A stretch of 64,000 bases of DNA from Flammula alnicola (taxonomy: Eukaryota > Basidiomycota > Agaricomycetes > Agaricales > Strophariaceae), in NCBI GenBank assembly GCA_015499995.1, contig JADNRV010000024.1, positions 248,001 to 312,000 on the forward strand, in the 5' to 3' direction. The notes under the pieces are model-generated. The model was not told the DNA's origin. It did not search any database and saw only the letters and a list, made by a program, of their open reading frames with translations. The translations under genes and the position numbers were made by a program. Shown piece after piece: positions 45,259-56,515 of the stretch; the first letter of the stretch is position 1, and the number at the start of each line of letters is the position of its first letter.

Positions 45259-46443
45259 ATGCTTCCTTTCGTTCCAAGCTCCTTTGGTGATATCGTCGCC
45301 GCCGCTACCCTTGCTCTCTCGATTTACAAAGCTCTCAACGACAGCACGGGATCATCGTACGAGTACCAGTGCTTGATTAGCGAAGTGCGGTCTTTTCATC
45401 ATGCCTTGCTGTTCGTGGGCGACGTAATCCGTGCAACTCCCTCCAATGAAACTGTGGCGCAAGATATCAAGGTAGAAGCCGCAATGCGTCTCAAATTGCT
45501 GGAGAACTTCTGGGATCGTATCAAGTCATACCAGAAGGCTCTCGGCGGTGGCGGACAGAACTCCTCTTGGCGCAAAATCGGGTGGGGTCTTTTTAAGGCC
45601 AACGAAGTTGCGGAGTTCAGACAGAAGCTTTCTCAACGTAAACAAAATCTTACAGTGTTTTTGAGTGGACTGGGAATGTAAGTTGGATCCCGCTCTAAAC
45701 GTCTTCGTCCTTACTAATCCTACGCTACCTCAGTTTCTTAACTTCCTACCACGCCGACGGCATTCGAGAGGCCTTGGCGTCAATTACAACAACAACGAAA
45801 GAGATACTCACAATACAGAAGCAACTGCCTCCATCCCTTGGGTATGGTCGTGAAAACGCCGTGATCCTGATAGATGCATTCGGGAAGCAAATGACGTTGC
45901 CAATGGAGTTTTGCTACTCACCAGACGTGCGCCTTTTATGTGCATTTCCTTCTCTACGCTTATATATCGCGCACAGAAACTTCACGATCTTCTGATGGGG
46001 CACTTCAAGGGAAAGATCGGTCATGACTTCGTGATGCAGCACGAATACAGCATTTCCAGTGAGGATGGCAAGTCGGTCGTAGAGTCTGATCCAGGTGAAT
46101 GGGGTTCACTGGTGAAGAAAGGGGCGGTTCTTATCATGAGCATGCAGGTAAGGAGGGTACAGCTGGAGTCGGAGTCTGCTGCGCTTCAGAGGACGACATG
46201 TCCACGATGTTACAGAACAGATATTGGTGTGATGCGGGACGAAGGATGGTTAGAGTGGTGAGCGTAATTTGCTGTTTTTCCTGGCATTTCATGACAGATT
46301 CTAGTCGGCGTTGCGAACGACGCTTCCATTGGGCAGATATGGAAATGTATGAGTATGAGCCACCTTTGGAGGATCTGAGCATTGTGGACTTCCGCAATAT
46401 TCAGGTTGTGCCAGTCGAACAGGTAAATACAGACATTTGGTAG
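45259..46443 (+). CDS. Fungal protein with N-terminal helical domain, ubiquitin-like segment and zinc ribbon
   Basis: Exons 45259-45677, 45734-45926, 45977-46147, 46190-46257 and 46305-46443 join in frame to 329 aa. Residues 1-140 begin FGDIVAAATLALSIYKALND and form an amphipathic helical region like those at the N-terminus of many Agaricomycete proteins of NLR-like type. Residues about 175-265 (AVILIDAFGKQMTLPMEFC ... LLMGHFKGKIG) resemble the ubiquitin-like domain that follows in this family. After it come two Cys pairs, CPRC and CRRC, separated by about 20 residues, a zinc ribbon, and an acidic tail. No NTPase is present. The role is unknown; the layout suggests an adaptor or sensor part. 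It is followed within 30 bp by a minisatellite whose first units resemble its 3' flank. Confidence 0.75.
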
Positions 46444-46464
46444 AGATGCATGTGCAGTATTCTC

Positions 46465-48800
46465 ACAATTTCCTTGCCTGTGAGCGTTTCTAGGATGTAC
46501 GTGAACTTGTTGATTGTGCACCGACCAACCCTCTGACGATTCCGTCTCGCCTGCACACTTCCAGTTTGTATGTGAACTTGTTGATTGAGCATCGACTGCT
46601 CCTCTGATGATTCCATCTTGCTTGTGCATTTCCAGGATGTATGCGGTGAAATTGTTGATTGAGCACTGACCGCCCCTCTGATGATTCGGTCACACCTGCA
46701 CATTTCCAGGATGTACGTGAACTTGTTGATTGCACACCAACCAGCCCTCTGACAATTCCATGTCGCTTGCGCATTTCCAGGATGTATGTGAGCTTGTTGA
46801 TTGCGCACAGACTGGCCCTCTGACGATTCTGTCTCACTTGCACATTTCCAGTTTGTATGTGAATTTGTTGACTGAGCAATGACCGCCCCTCTGACGATTC
46901 GGTGTCGCCTGCACATTTCCAGGTTGTATGTGAACTTATTGATTGAGCACTGACTGGCCCTCTGACTATTCTGCCTTGCTTGCGCATTTCCAGAAAGTTA
47001 GTGGACTTGTTGCTTGAGCACCGAGCGCCGCTCTGATGATCCCGCCTTGCTTGCACATTTCCAGGATGTACGTGAACTTGTTGATCGAGGAATGACCGCC
47101 CCTCTGATTATTCTGCCTTGCTTGTGCATTTTCAGACAGTTAGTGGACTTGTTGGTTGAGCACCAACTGCCCCTCTGACGATTCCATCTCTCTGGCACAT
47201 TTCTAGCTTGTACGTGAACTTGTTGATTGAGCACTGACTGCCCCTCTGACGATTCCATGTCGCTTGTGCATTTCCAGGAAGTGAGTGAACTTGATGATTG
47301 AAATTTGAGCACTAACCGGCACTCTGACGATTCCGTCTCATTGGCTCATTTCCAGCCTGTGCGTGAGCTTGTTGATTGCACACTGCTCGGCCCTCTGACG
47401 ATTCCATCTTGCTTGCACATTTCCAGCTTGTATGTGGATTTGTTGACTGAGGACCGATCACCCCTCTGATGATTCGGTCTCGCTTGCATATTTGCAGGTT
47501 GTACGTGAACTTGTTGATTGAGCAATGACAGGCTCTCTGAGACTATTTCGCCTTGATTGCGCTTTCCCAGAATGTCAGTGGACTGGTTGATTGTGCACCG
47601 ACGGGCCCTCTGATGATTCTGCTTCGCTTGCGCACTTGCAGGTTGTGCGTGAACTTGTTGATTGAGCACCAACTGGTCCTCTGATGATTCCGTCAAGCTT
47701 GCACGTTTCCAGGATGTACGTGAGCTTGTTGATTGAGCACTGACCGCCCCTCTGACTATTCTGCATTGCTTGTGCATTTCCAGAAAGTCAGTGGACTTGT
47801 TGATTGCGCACTGCTCGCCCTTCTGATGATTCCGTCTTGCTTGTGCATTTCCAGGATGTATGTGGTGAAATTGTTGATTGAGCGCCGACCGCCCCTCTGA
47901 CCATTCGCTCTCACCTGCACATTTCCAGGATGTACGTGAACTTGTTGACTGCGCACCAACTGGCCCTCTAACAATTCCATGTAGCCTCAAGAGCATTTCA
48001 AGGCTGTACGTGAGCTTGGTGATTGCCCACCGACCGTCCCTCTGATGATTTCATCTAGATGTCATATTTCCAAGCTGTGCGTGAACTCCTTGATTGAGCA
48101 CCGCCCGGCCTTCTGACTATTCCACCCTGATTGCACTGCGGCGCATATCCAGAAAGTTAGTGGACTTTTTGATTGAGCACCGACAGGCCTCTGACGATTC
48201 CGCCTTCCTCTCTCATTTCCAGAATGTACGTGAACTTGTTGATTGCACATTGACCACCGCTCTGACGACTCGGTCGCGCCTGCACATTTTCAGGTTGTAC
48301 GTGAACTTGTTGATTGAGCACCGATCAACGACCATCCCTCTGATGATTCCATCTTGCCTGCGCATTTCCAGCAAGTAAGTGAACTTTTTGGTTGTGCAGT
48401 GATCGTCCCTCTGAGTATTCCGTCTTGCTTGGACATTTCCAGGATGTACGTGAGCTTGCTAATTGCACGCCAACCGGCCCTCTGACGATTTCGTCCAGCT
48501 TGAACATTTCAAGAATGTGCGTGAACTGGTTGATTGCGCACCGAGCACACCTCTGACGATTCCGTCTCGCTGGCACATTTCCAGCTTGTACGTGAACTTG
48601 TCGACTGAGCACCGACTATCTCTCTGACGATTCCGTCTCATCTGTGCATTTCCAGGCAGTAAGTGAACTTGCTGATTGAGCATTTACCGCACCTCTGACG
48701 ATTCCGTCTCGCTGGTGCATTTCTAGCAAGTACGTTAAATTGTTGATTCAGCACCGACCGCCTCTCTGACAGTCGGAATCCCTCTGATTTTGTGCACCTC
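46465..48800. repeat. 71-bp minisatellite, about 32 copies
   Basis: Units of about 70-75 bp keep the order CTCTGACGATTCCGTCT, GCACATTTCCAG, GATGTACGTGAACTTGTTGA and TTGAGCACCGACC. The unit length is not a multiple of 3, yet the minus strand stays open over long runs (up to 216 codons), cycling through three different translations of the same unit (NQQVHVHPGN, NKFTYILEM, STSSRTSWKC). No start, splice or known domain supports a protein. Confidence 0.9.
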
Positions 48801-48884
48801 CAGCAAGTATGTGCCTCCGTAACATTGCCAGTCATATTCTATGCTCACTGACCGTGTCTCACCCATTGCAGTGGGTAAGTACTT

Positions 48885-48975
48885 CACTTGGAGGGATGAG
48901 GGCCATTGCTTCGCATGGCAAAACGAGGACCAGGTGGCTGCCCAGCCCATATCAAGTCTGAAATTTGCCGGAGGA
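48885..48975 (+). repeat. Third copy of the 17465/21225 repeat core, exon-like
   Basis: Shares GAGGGCCATTGCTTCGCATG and ATATCAAGTCTGAAAT with the inverted pair but has an extra TGGCTGCCCAGCCCA. It is open (YFTWRDEGHCFAWQNEDQV) and bordered by TTGCAG upstream and GTGAGT downstream, so this copy may be a host exon remnant. Confidence 0.5.
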
Positions 48976-49429
48976 GAGGTGAGTACCACTCTTCTCGAGG
49001 GCAAATTCTGGCCTCGGAAGTCACTAAAAGGTGCATTTATTATATTCTGAATACATTCCGATGATAATCTATGTATCTACTCATCACCTAACATCGTCCG
49101 AGACGCACTCGACGATGGGGACGAAAGGCGGGAAGTGCGGACCGGATTTCGGCTTTCCCCGAAATGCGATCAACCGCACCCGGTTGAGTTCGGGTTGTCA
49201 CCTTCGTCTCTAACCATCCAGCCCCGCCACCCCCTTTCTTCTCCTCCCCCTGCTACTACATGGGTGTCCAAGCAAATCGGAAGGAGGTGAGGGGTGAGAA
49301 GACGCGAGGGGAGACCCTGGTAGAGGGAGACCCACCCGGTGCGCAACGAATCGAGTCATAAGACTCGATTCGTTTTCTGTTCTTCCTCTCCATCCCCTCA
49401 CTTACCCGATCCACAGGCAAGATAACGAG
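48976..49429. other. No gene seen
   Basis: Short frames without domains; contains a GACTCGATTCGTT near-palindrome at about 49345-49370. Confidence 0.45.
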
Positions 49430-50300
49430 GTGACGACGACGACCGTTGAAAGGTCGTCATCTCGGTCCTTATTCCTCTGGCGGCTCCGACAGGACAATAC
49501 GGCGATGGCGACGAGATGGAAGCAGCAGCAGCAGGATGACCCTGCTACTGCTGGTATACGGATCCGGCTACGACGACAACGAGGGCGGCGTAGCAGCAGC
49601 GCGACCGCTACTGCTCGTATACGGATCCGACGACGACGACGACAAGAGTGGAGCAGCACCAGCACAACTGCTGCTGCTCCCATGCAGATCCGACGACAAT
49701 GACGATGACGACGAGGGCGGCGCTGCTGCTGCTGGTATGCGAATATGACGACGATGACGAGGGCGGAGCAGCGGCAACAGCACGACCGCTGCTGCTCGTA
49801 TACGGTGACGGTGACAAGGTGGGAGGAGTACGCCAACGACGGCGAGGCGGCGGCAGCGGCGGCAGAGCGACTGCTGCTGCTGCTTGTGCACGACAGCGAT
49901 GAGGTGGACACTGCAGCAGCTGCACGATGGCAGCTGCTGCTCGTATACGGCAAGGGCAACGAGGCAGGAGCAGGAGCATCAGTGCCCACTGCTGCTGCTC
50001 AGATACGGCGACGACAATGGGGAGCAGCGACAGCATCATGACCGGTGCTGCTGCCCGGGTGCAGTGCCGATGAGCAGGAGCAGGAGCAGCACCCATTGCT
50101 ACAGATACGGCGACGACGACGGGGTAGGAGCAGCACCAGCACGACTGCTGCTGCTCAGATACGGCAACGACGAGATCGAAGCAGCGGCATCGCCGCTCCT
50201 GCTGTTGCCCCGTTATGACGGCGACAACAAGGTGGGAGCAGCGGCAGCCGCGATACGACGACATGGAGGAGAACGAGAATAAGCAGCAGCAGGAGAGGCG
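49430..50300. repeat. GC-rich minisatellite of GCAGCAGC/CGACGACGA words
   Basis: Irregular units of about 45-70 bp combine GAGCAGCAGC...CTGCTGCTGCTC with CGTATACGG and GACGACGACGAC. The array yields overlapping Arg-, Ala- and Ser-rich frames on both strands (one 270 codons). The periodicity explains them; there are no introns or domains. Confidence 0.85.
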
Positions 50301-50679
50301 ACGACGTGCATTGCTCACGTCGACATGCCCCCTCCTTGTTCGCTTATCCTCATTCTTGTATTTTATGTTCTTTATTGTATGCCTTATGACTAGTAGTATC
50401 ACTATTTCAAATATATTCAATGTTTTCTATTTATTCTTTTTTACCTGAGGTTTTCAAGCACAGAGAACCGTGTCTATTTTTGAACATGAGCGTGGGATTG
50501 ATCAAAGGTATCTAATCAATAGATAACAGAGACAGTCGCCGAGGCACGAGCATCTACATCTAAAAATATCAGGCTAGGGCGCTTTCTGGCTATCTAATCT
50601 ATAGATAACGAACAACAAGCGCTGGCATCTAAAAATATCACACCGAGGCGCTTTCCGTCTAATTTTAGACTGTCATCCA
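50301..50679. other. AT-rich non-coding stretch
   Basis: Contains two copies of CATCTAAAAATATCA followed by GGCGCTTTC and several TCTA(A)TAGATAAC near-palindromes. No gene. Confidence 0.4.
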
Positions 50680-51060
50680 AAGTCATCCATCTTAATCCAC
50701 CCATCCCCGCCCCCCGTGAGATGCGCAGAGGGCCGCAATGGGTAGCAATATATTATTGGACCCCATTGGATTTTTTTCCGCAGTCAAACTGCCCCACACG
50801 ATGAGCGCAAGCAAAAATACAAGCCCGAGCATCATTTCCTGCATTGTTGACAGTTGTTTGATAGCAGCCCAGCCCCAAATAGAAATGTCATCCAAAGCCA
50901 TTCTCCCGAGGTGCGCAAAGGGTGGGGGCTCAGAATATATTTATAGACCCCATTAGAATTTTTTTCCGCGCCCAAAAGCGCCCCCAACAATGAGCAGCCC
51001 CCAAAATACAGTCCCGGACATCATTTCTCGCATTGTTGACCCCATGTTTACCATCACCTG
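50680..51060 (+). repeat. Two-copy tandem duplication, about 190 bp unit
   Basis: The first copy (about 50680-50885) and second (about 50886-51060) share GTCATCCA, AGACCCCATT(G/A)GA, TTTTTTTCCGC, AATGAGC..AAATACA and CATCATTTC(C/T)(T/C)GCATTGTTGAC. Confidence 0.7.
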
Positions 51061-51139
51061 CCCCCAACAGTGACCATATGTCCTGTCCCCCCAGCACACT
51101 GTATGTAGAAGAAGCGCATATATAATTCTAGCTTACAAG

Positions 51140-51310
51140 GCTGCAGTGGCGGCGGTGAAGGGAGGGTTGGCTGATTGGCTGAACCCGTCCAGTGATGGAT
51201 GCTGATGTGATGACATACAGTCATCATGTTCAGTCCGGTACATGCTGATGCAATGACATACAGTCATCATGTCCAGTCCAGTACATGCTGACTGATAGAA
51301 ATCACATCAG
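51140..51310 (+). repeat. Solitary hAT terminal-repeat copy, partly doubled
   Basis: Contains the CCAGTGATGGATGCTGATGT terminal sequence of the element at 15797, then a second partial copy (about 51235-51310). The preceding 45 bp are the complement of 15250-15300. Confidence 0.7.
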
Positions 51311-51514
51311 CATACCCGCATTCTTACCCACATTTTGTCCTGACAGTTGGCCTACCACTGACAAGGATCCTTTGTCCTGGACTGTCTCATCTCTTGTCAG
51401 GCCTTGTATGACAGTGAAACTACACATTTATTCAAATAAGCTGCACTAATCTTGCGACGCACTTCTAAGGTATTTTTGTACTTTCCAACACACATTTAGG
51501 TAGATCTTATTGTG

Positions 51515-51985
51515 AGTCAACTAATTCTCATTTGCACGCACATGTTAAGCTTGCCAGCTGAGCCACTTTCTAATGGAAGCCACCTTTTTCTTTAATAGTG
51601 CACTACATTACTTGACCAAGGGACCCAAATTATATTACACAAGCTATATACTAGAAAAGTGAGCCTATTTTCTAAATGTGAGTTTATTTTCTAAGTGCAA
51701 GCCTACTTTCCAAATGTGAGCCTACTTTCGGACTAGCTAGCCCTGGTAGCTGGGTAAAGGCAATGTCAGATAATGACAAAGAATGTCCAAATGTGGGAAA
51801 TGTCTACAGTAATTCCCAAATTTCACATAGGAGGGTCTTTTACTAAGCTCCAAAATTATGATAAATGAATTCTACTCATCAATAGCTTTTGATTGAGCCC
51901 AAGATCTCCATCGTCCGAGCAATACTGCAGTCTTTGCATATTTTTGTGAAAGTTTCTGCACGTGGTTATGTGCTGATGGTGCCTC
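51515..51985 (+). repeat. Dispersed repeat copy 2
   Basis: Same orientation and nearly the full length of 15305-15792, with scattered substitutions and short indels. See copy 1. Confidence 0.75.
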
Positions 51986-51989
51986 TGCT

Positions 51990-52543
51990 ATTACTAGTTG
52001 CTAAATATACTCAGCAGATTCAGTGAATGGTCAGCGCTTCCCAATCTCTCATTCAGATTCCCCTCACTTTGATAGTTTTAAAGTGATAATATGCCTATCA
52101 AATTTAGTTGGCTCCTTGTGGCCTCTCAATTGCATAGATCATCCCAGTAAAGAAGTGAAAGAACATTTATTCATACTAGCAATAAGTGCCGCTTGTCGCC
52201 AACCTGCAGTTGGCTCCTCGCGGTGGGGACTGAGCATCCCACTTCCTGAACACACCGAAATTGACTATAGATAAGATAAACATAGCCATCAAACAAACAT
52301 GTACAAAATTTCCCTCAGTTTTGATGCCAAAGGGTCCTCTTTGCAGAGGTCCGGGTTATAAAAGAATTTGTACGCCGCTACTTTGCAAGGCTGACAAATA
52401 TCACGTGTTAATGCTCATGTGACTATAGATAAGATAAACCTGTCCATCAAACAAACATGTACAAAATTTCCCTCAGTTTTGATGCCAAAGGGTCCTCCTG
52501 CAGAAGTCGGGTTAAAAACGAAGCCCCTAAAGGGTCCTCGTAA
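51990..52543 (-). repeat. Right inverted arm of the dispersed repeat
   Basis: Complement of 14885-15245, including both ~120-bp units (about 52260-52360 and 52420-52543). It has about 200 bp (roughly 52035-52240) absent from the left arm. Confidence 0.75.
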
Positions 52544-53152
52544 TTTAGGCGTAGCTGAGAATACTCATGTATACTGGCTATCACCTTCCTCCTCTGGGTA
52601 TGTTCTCAAGCTGAAGGTCACTTCCATTTGCTTACATGCTTCCATAACATCTTCCAGATTGAACTCGCGCAGGAAGATGCAAAAGCTGACGAAGCCAGTC
52701 GATGTGAGTGCTCTGGTAGTCCATGCTCGTTTTGTTCTGACAATGTTTATTTAGTTGAGGAAATTCTCCCCTAAGGCGAGACCTTTCATGCTACTGACCT
52801 AGATGCTGCTGTAGTCTTACACTCTCTACTATCTAGATAATTCTATTCCTCCCAGTTTCGCAGTATGTAGTATGCACCAGCACATTGATTGTCAACAAGG
52901 TCAACAGTAAATTTCAGAGTTCCTCATGTGGATGCCAGAACTATGCAAGGCGCAAGTGAGCGTTACTCCGAATATATCGACTGTTCATCTAACAACGATC
53001 CTAGTTCTGTGTCATGTAGTGAATCCCCCATCGATAATTTACGGTGTATCATTCAAGCGCCGGCAATGATCAAACCCATCCTTCCTCGCGCAATCCCAGT
53101 AGCGTAAAATGGAATCTCATATCTGCACATTATCGCAAAGTAACAACAGAAT
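52544..53152. other. No gene seen
   Basis: Short frames only, some with intron-like borders; no recognisable domain. Confidence 0.45.
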
Positions 53153-54293
53153 TTACTCTCGTTCCACCTTTCGCGGCGCCTTCTCCGGAAACGCCCCTCC
53201 TGCATAATTTTTGTCATCGAGATAGAGAGGAGGTGGCGGGCTAGATGAACTTGCTCCCACTGCGTTTCATCCGGTGTCTCCGGCGGCGTTATCCCTTCCG
53301 TCGCTCCATCGCTGGTCGCGCTCGTATTGGCGGTCAATCCCACTGTACAGATCAGACGCCTGCGATCTGGAGCTCTGCGAGTGAGGTTGTACCCCAGCTC
53401 GATAATGCGCGCCGAATTCTGGAGGCGACGACTGAGGTTGCGGGGGTGGCGTAACAGCGTAACCCGTCACTGCGTAGGGATTAGTGGTGTGGTATTGTGG
53501 GGGTCTTCGCTGCTCGGATACGGAGCCGACTTGCGTCCACGACTGCCCAGGCGACAACGTAGACATGCGGAGCCCCTCTCGTGTCCAGTACGCCTGGTTG
53601 GTGTTCGAAGGCGATTTTAGATGGTGTTACAGTCATTGGCACCCGCGGATTGACGGGTTGGAAGCCGTATTGTAGCATACCGGAGGTTTGTTTCATTCTG
53701 GGAGTCGTTGGAGGTGTACCAGGCACGCTTGGGACAAAAGGAGGGGCAGGCTTTCGCTGCACTTGTGATATGCGTCTTCCAAACGTGTTCGGACTCCCGG
53801 GTTGTTCTTGTCCGCTGATCTGGAAAAAACCGGTCGAGGTCGATGATCATCTGAACCCGTCACTGAAACTGAAGAAAACAAAAGAGGAAAAGTCATTTGA
53901 TCGTTAGAACTGCACAGGGGATCGATATAAGCGTAGCGTACTGTCTGGAGCCCTATAGCCTGGAGGAGGCCAACTCGGCGGCGTGTTACGCTTCCCCCCT
54001 GTCTCTCGATTGCAACAACACCCTAGCTTGTACCAGCATACGAGCGCGAGTAGAAAGATGATCCCCATCGTCACTATTGCAGGAATGAATAGGTTGTCGT
54101 GAACGACGTCGCTTGTCGTCGACGTCGCAGCGATACGCATCGATAGTGGAAACTCTGTTGTTAAAGGTACTGTGGTGGCGTCGGTGTCCTCCCACAGTGT
54201 CCCTTCGATTGGGCTGGCCCGGCTCCGTAAGATGGCAAAACCACTGCTCGCGAAGACTAGGTGGCGGAGGACCTGCATGAAGCAAGAGAGCAT
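53153..54293 (-). CDS. Single-pass membrane protein with Pro-rich tail, frame interrupted
   Basis: The first exon (54293 to about 53952) encodes a hydrophobic N-terminus (MLSCFMQVLRHLVFASSGFA), an extracellular Thr/Ser-rich stretch and one transmembrane helix (LFIPAIVTMGIIFLLALVCW) followed by CCC and a cytosolic tail. After an intron, the tail continues as PFVPSVPGTPPTTPRMKQ, MTVTPSKIAFEHQPGVLDTR and, in another frame, MSTLSPGQSWTQVGS...PPPQPQSSPPEFG. A TGA stands at 53267 and in-frame codons (SSSPPPPLYLDDKNYAGG) continue to 53153. The frame changes near 53840 and 53570 may be short introns I could not place or real frameshifts. The layout resembles fungal mid2-like surface proteins, but no domain is certain. 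Confidence 0.45.
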
Positions 54294-55173
54294 CGTTGGC
54301 GCTCTGAATCGACCTGAACGTCCAAATTTACGTTAAGCACAGCCTACGTTCATGGATGCGAAGTAGATTCTTTTTGTGATTGACATAGTATATACCTGCT
54401 TACCCTTAAAGAAGGTAGCACACTGCTTCATATCTGTCAATGTCGGGGTCGGGGCGAATTCTGTGGAATTGATTATGACTCTGGACGATAGGTCATGGTT
54501 ATATATTTTGTCCTTGGACAGGGGGTTACCGGTTACCGGTTAACACCAAGAATAGTCTGCATCGCGCATGATGGAAGAGCTTGGGGAGAACCTGAATTGG
54601 CCTTCTTTGGATTCGGTGATCTCGGGCAAGCCGAAGGTTTATTTTCTTTGTTTGTGTGACTTCCTCAATTCTCGCCACACATTTGTCCTCCACAAGCTGT
54701 ACAACTATGAACCATCCCAAAAGCATTATTGAAGCTTAAGATTCCCTTATTGCGAGCGCAGCGAGCAATCATTCTCTAAGGGCAGAACCGGGATGTAAAC
54801 ATATACAAATTCTTGACACTTTTCTGTTTGGCGGGGAAAACGTTAAATCGTGAATACCAGAGTCAATACTCGGTATTTTTGCTTGAGATTCTGATATTAG
54901 ATGTGGAATGCACTGGCATGTATCATTATCCAAAAAGATTTTGGACTTTTAGTATGCTTTTTAGCAACTTTTTAGTATGTACAAGTTCATCCCGGTTGCA
55001 CCCGTGGACGCGTCGGCCTTTTCAAACGAAAACTCGTGATGTACAATTGAGTCACGTACTAGAGACTCTAGTGGTAGAGATGGCGAAGCGAGCCTTGCGC
55101 AGGTCTGCGGATACCTAGTTCCATATTGAACAGTCAGAAGTAACCGCATCATCCACCTTCTCGCCTCCTAGCA
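54294..55173. other. Intergenic, divergent promoters
   Basis: Lies between the minus-strand membrane-protein gene and the riboflavin kinase gene. It contains a triple TTACCGG at about 54525-54540 and a GAGCGCAGCGAGC palindrome near 54755. No gene recognised. Confidence 0.5.
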
Positions 55174-55830
55174 ATGCTCCCGACTTCTACCAACAACCTC
55201 GCAATCCCTAGTGTGCTTATGACTCCACTGCTCACCGCCCACCCACTCATCAACGGCCCCTCTATGGGGCTCGAAGCACCCTACCCCCTGCAGATGGAAG
55301 GCAAGGTAATCAAAGGCTTCGGGCGTGGCTCCAAAGAACTAGGCATTCCCACTGCCAACCTCCCCATTGACGAAAACCTGACACCATGGATCGTCGATAT
55401 CAAGTCTGGGGTGTACTTTGGCTGGGCGTCTCTACGCCTACCCCCGTCACATCCGAACCAACCAACGACAGCATCAGACACCACCACCACCACCACAGCC
55501 ACGTTCCAGGAGGCGGACTCCGGGTTCAGCGTATATCCCATGGTGATGTCGATCGGGTACAACAAGTTCTACAAGAACACGGTGCGGTCGGCTGAGGCAC
55601 ACATGCTTCACGAGTTCTGGACTGACTTCTATGGCGTCGAGATGCGCCTGCTAATCGCGGGTTTCATCAGGGAGGAGAAAGACTACGACGATCTGCAAGG
55701 GCTGATCGAGGACATCCACATGGACTGCGATGTAGCGCGCAAGATCTTGGACCGCGAGGCCTGGGCATTGCGGGAGACGGGCAAGGGCACGCTGGATGGG
55801 AGTTGGTTGGTGCGAGAAGCAGCAGAGTAG
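55174..55830 (+). CDS. FMN1: Riboflavin kinase
   Basis: An intronless 218-aa frame. The enzyme (EC 2.7.1.26) phosphorylates riboflavin with ATP to make FMN, in cytosol or mitochondria. Motifs in order: MEGKVIKGFGRGSKELGIPT then ANLP (about 43-65, the flavokinase beta-barrel with the nucleotide-binding PTAN), SGVYFGWASLRLP (about 86-98), VYPMVMSIGYNKFYKNTVRS (about 122-141) and AEAHMLHEFWTDFYG (about 142-156), where the Glu/His region is the conserved end of the active site, followed by LIAGFIREEKDYDDL. The length fits monofunctional fungal enzymes. A Thr-rich insert (TTTTTTAT) of about 20 residues in a loop is unusual but harmless. The ATG at 55174 was chosen because it gives a normal N-terminal extension. 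It is the best-supported housekeeping gene here. Confidence 0.93.
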   Translation: MLPTSTNNLAIPSVLMTPLLTAHPLINGPSMGLEAPYPLQMEGKVIKGFGRGSKELGIPTANLPIDENLTPWIVDIKSGVYFGWASLRLPPSHPNQPTTASDTTTTTTATFQEADSGFSVYPMVMSIGYNKFYKNTVRSAEAHMLHEFWTDFYGVEMRLLIAGFIREEKDYDDLQGLIEDIHMDCDVARKILDREAWALRETGKGTLDGSWLVREAAE

Positions 55831-56515
55831 AATAGGGCTGTGGTATAACAATATGAGAAACAGAGATACTCTAGAACAGTTGTCAGAAGTCTCGAGGTTT
55901 TAGCATAAGACGATGACGGAGGAGTGGAACGATGCCATCGGGGTTCCATATGACCATATCGCCTCATAACAAGATCATTCATGGGTTCCAGACCAAATGG
56001 CGGTAAGTATTGGGCCAGGTCGCGATGCAACTATGAAGTTCAAGATCTCCGGTCACATTCAACGCGAGTTGGCTGACTGTTCTGGAGTACGCTCAGCAGT
56101 ATCTCCATACTTAGGCTCGTTACAGGGCAAATCAAAGCTATTCATTCACTAATCTGAAGGCTATATGTCCGTGGATAACTACGTAAGACGACCGTACATC
56201 AACTACGCAGCTACACAATCAATCAACAAGGGACGGGGAGTAGGGGTTGTATGGAAACCACTTTTTTTTTGCTTTTGTAAATGGGTTTCGTCCGCGTGAG
56301 CGGTTATGGTGAAAAGGAAACCTGCCAGGAGACTGGAAGTTAGGCCGATATCTGGCAAGGTAGAGGTAGCAGAGAGGATGTACAAAAGAAAAGGCTAGAC
56401 TTTGTAGCTGGATGGATACGGGTTCGGTGCGACTAGCGCCCCCCAAGGCCGGATTCAGCGCTAATTAATAAAAACAAATGCATCAAGCTAAAGTCACCAA
56501 TTCCAATTCCATGAC
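55831..56515. other. Intergenic between riboflavin kinase and the next gene
   Basis: No recognisable domain in the short frames; holds the 3' flanks of the neighbouring genes. Confidence 0.5.

Noticed and set aside
46465..48800. CRISPR array or coding repeat protein
   Set aside because: Units are contiguous and degenerate without unique spacers, the genome is eukaryotic, and the open frames follow from the repeat itself.
49402..50420. Long Arg/Ser/Ala-rich ORFs on both strands
   Set aside because: They overlap in several frames and follow the triplet repeat. No domain, introns or codon pattern supports a gene.
14885..52543. Starship-type giant element
   Set aside because: No tyrosine recombinase (DUF3435-type) gene at either edge. 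Inverted arms are not typical of Starships.
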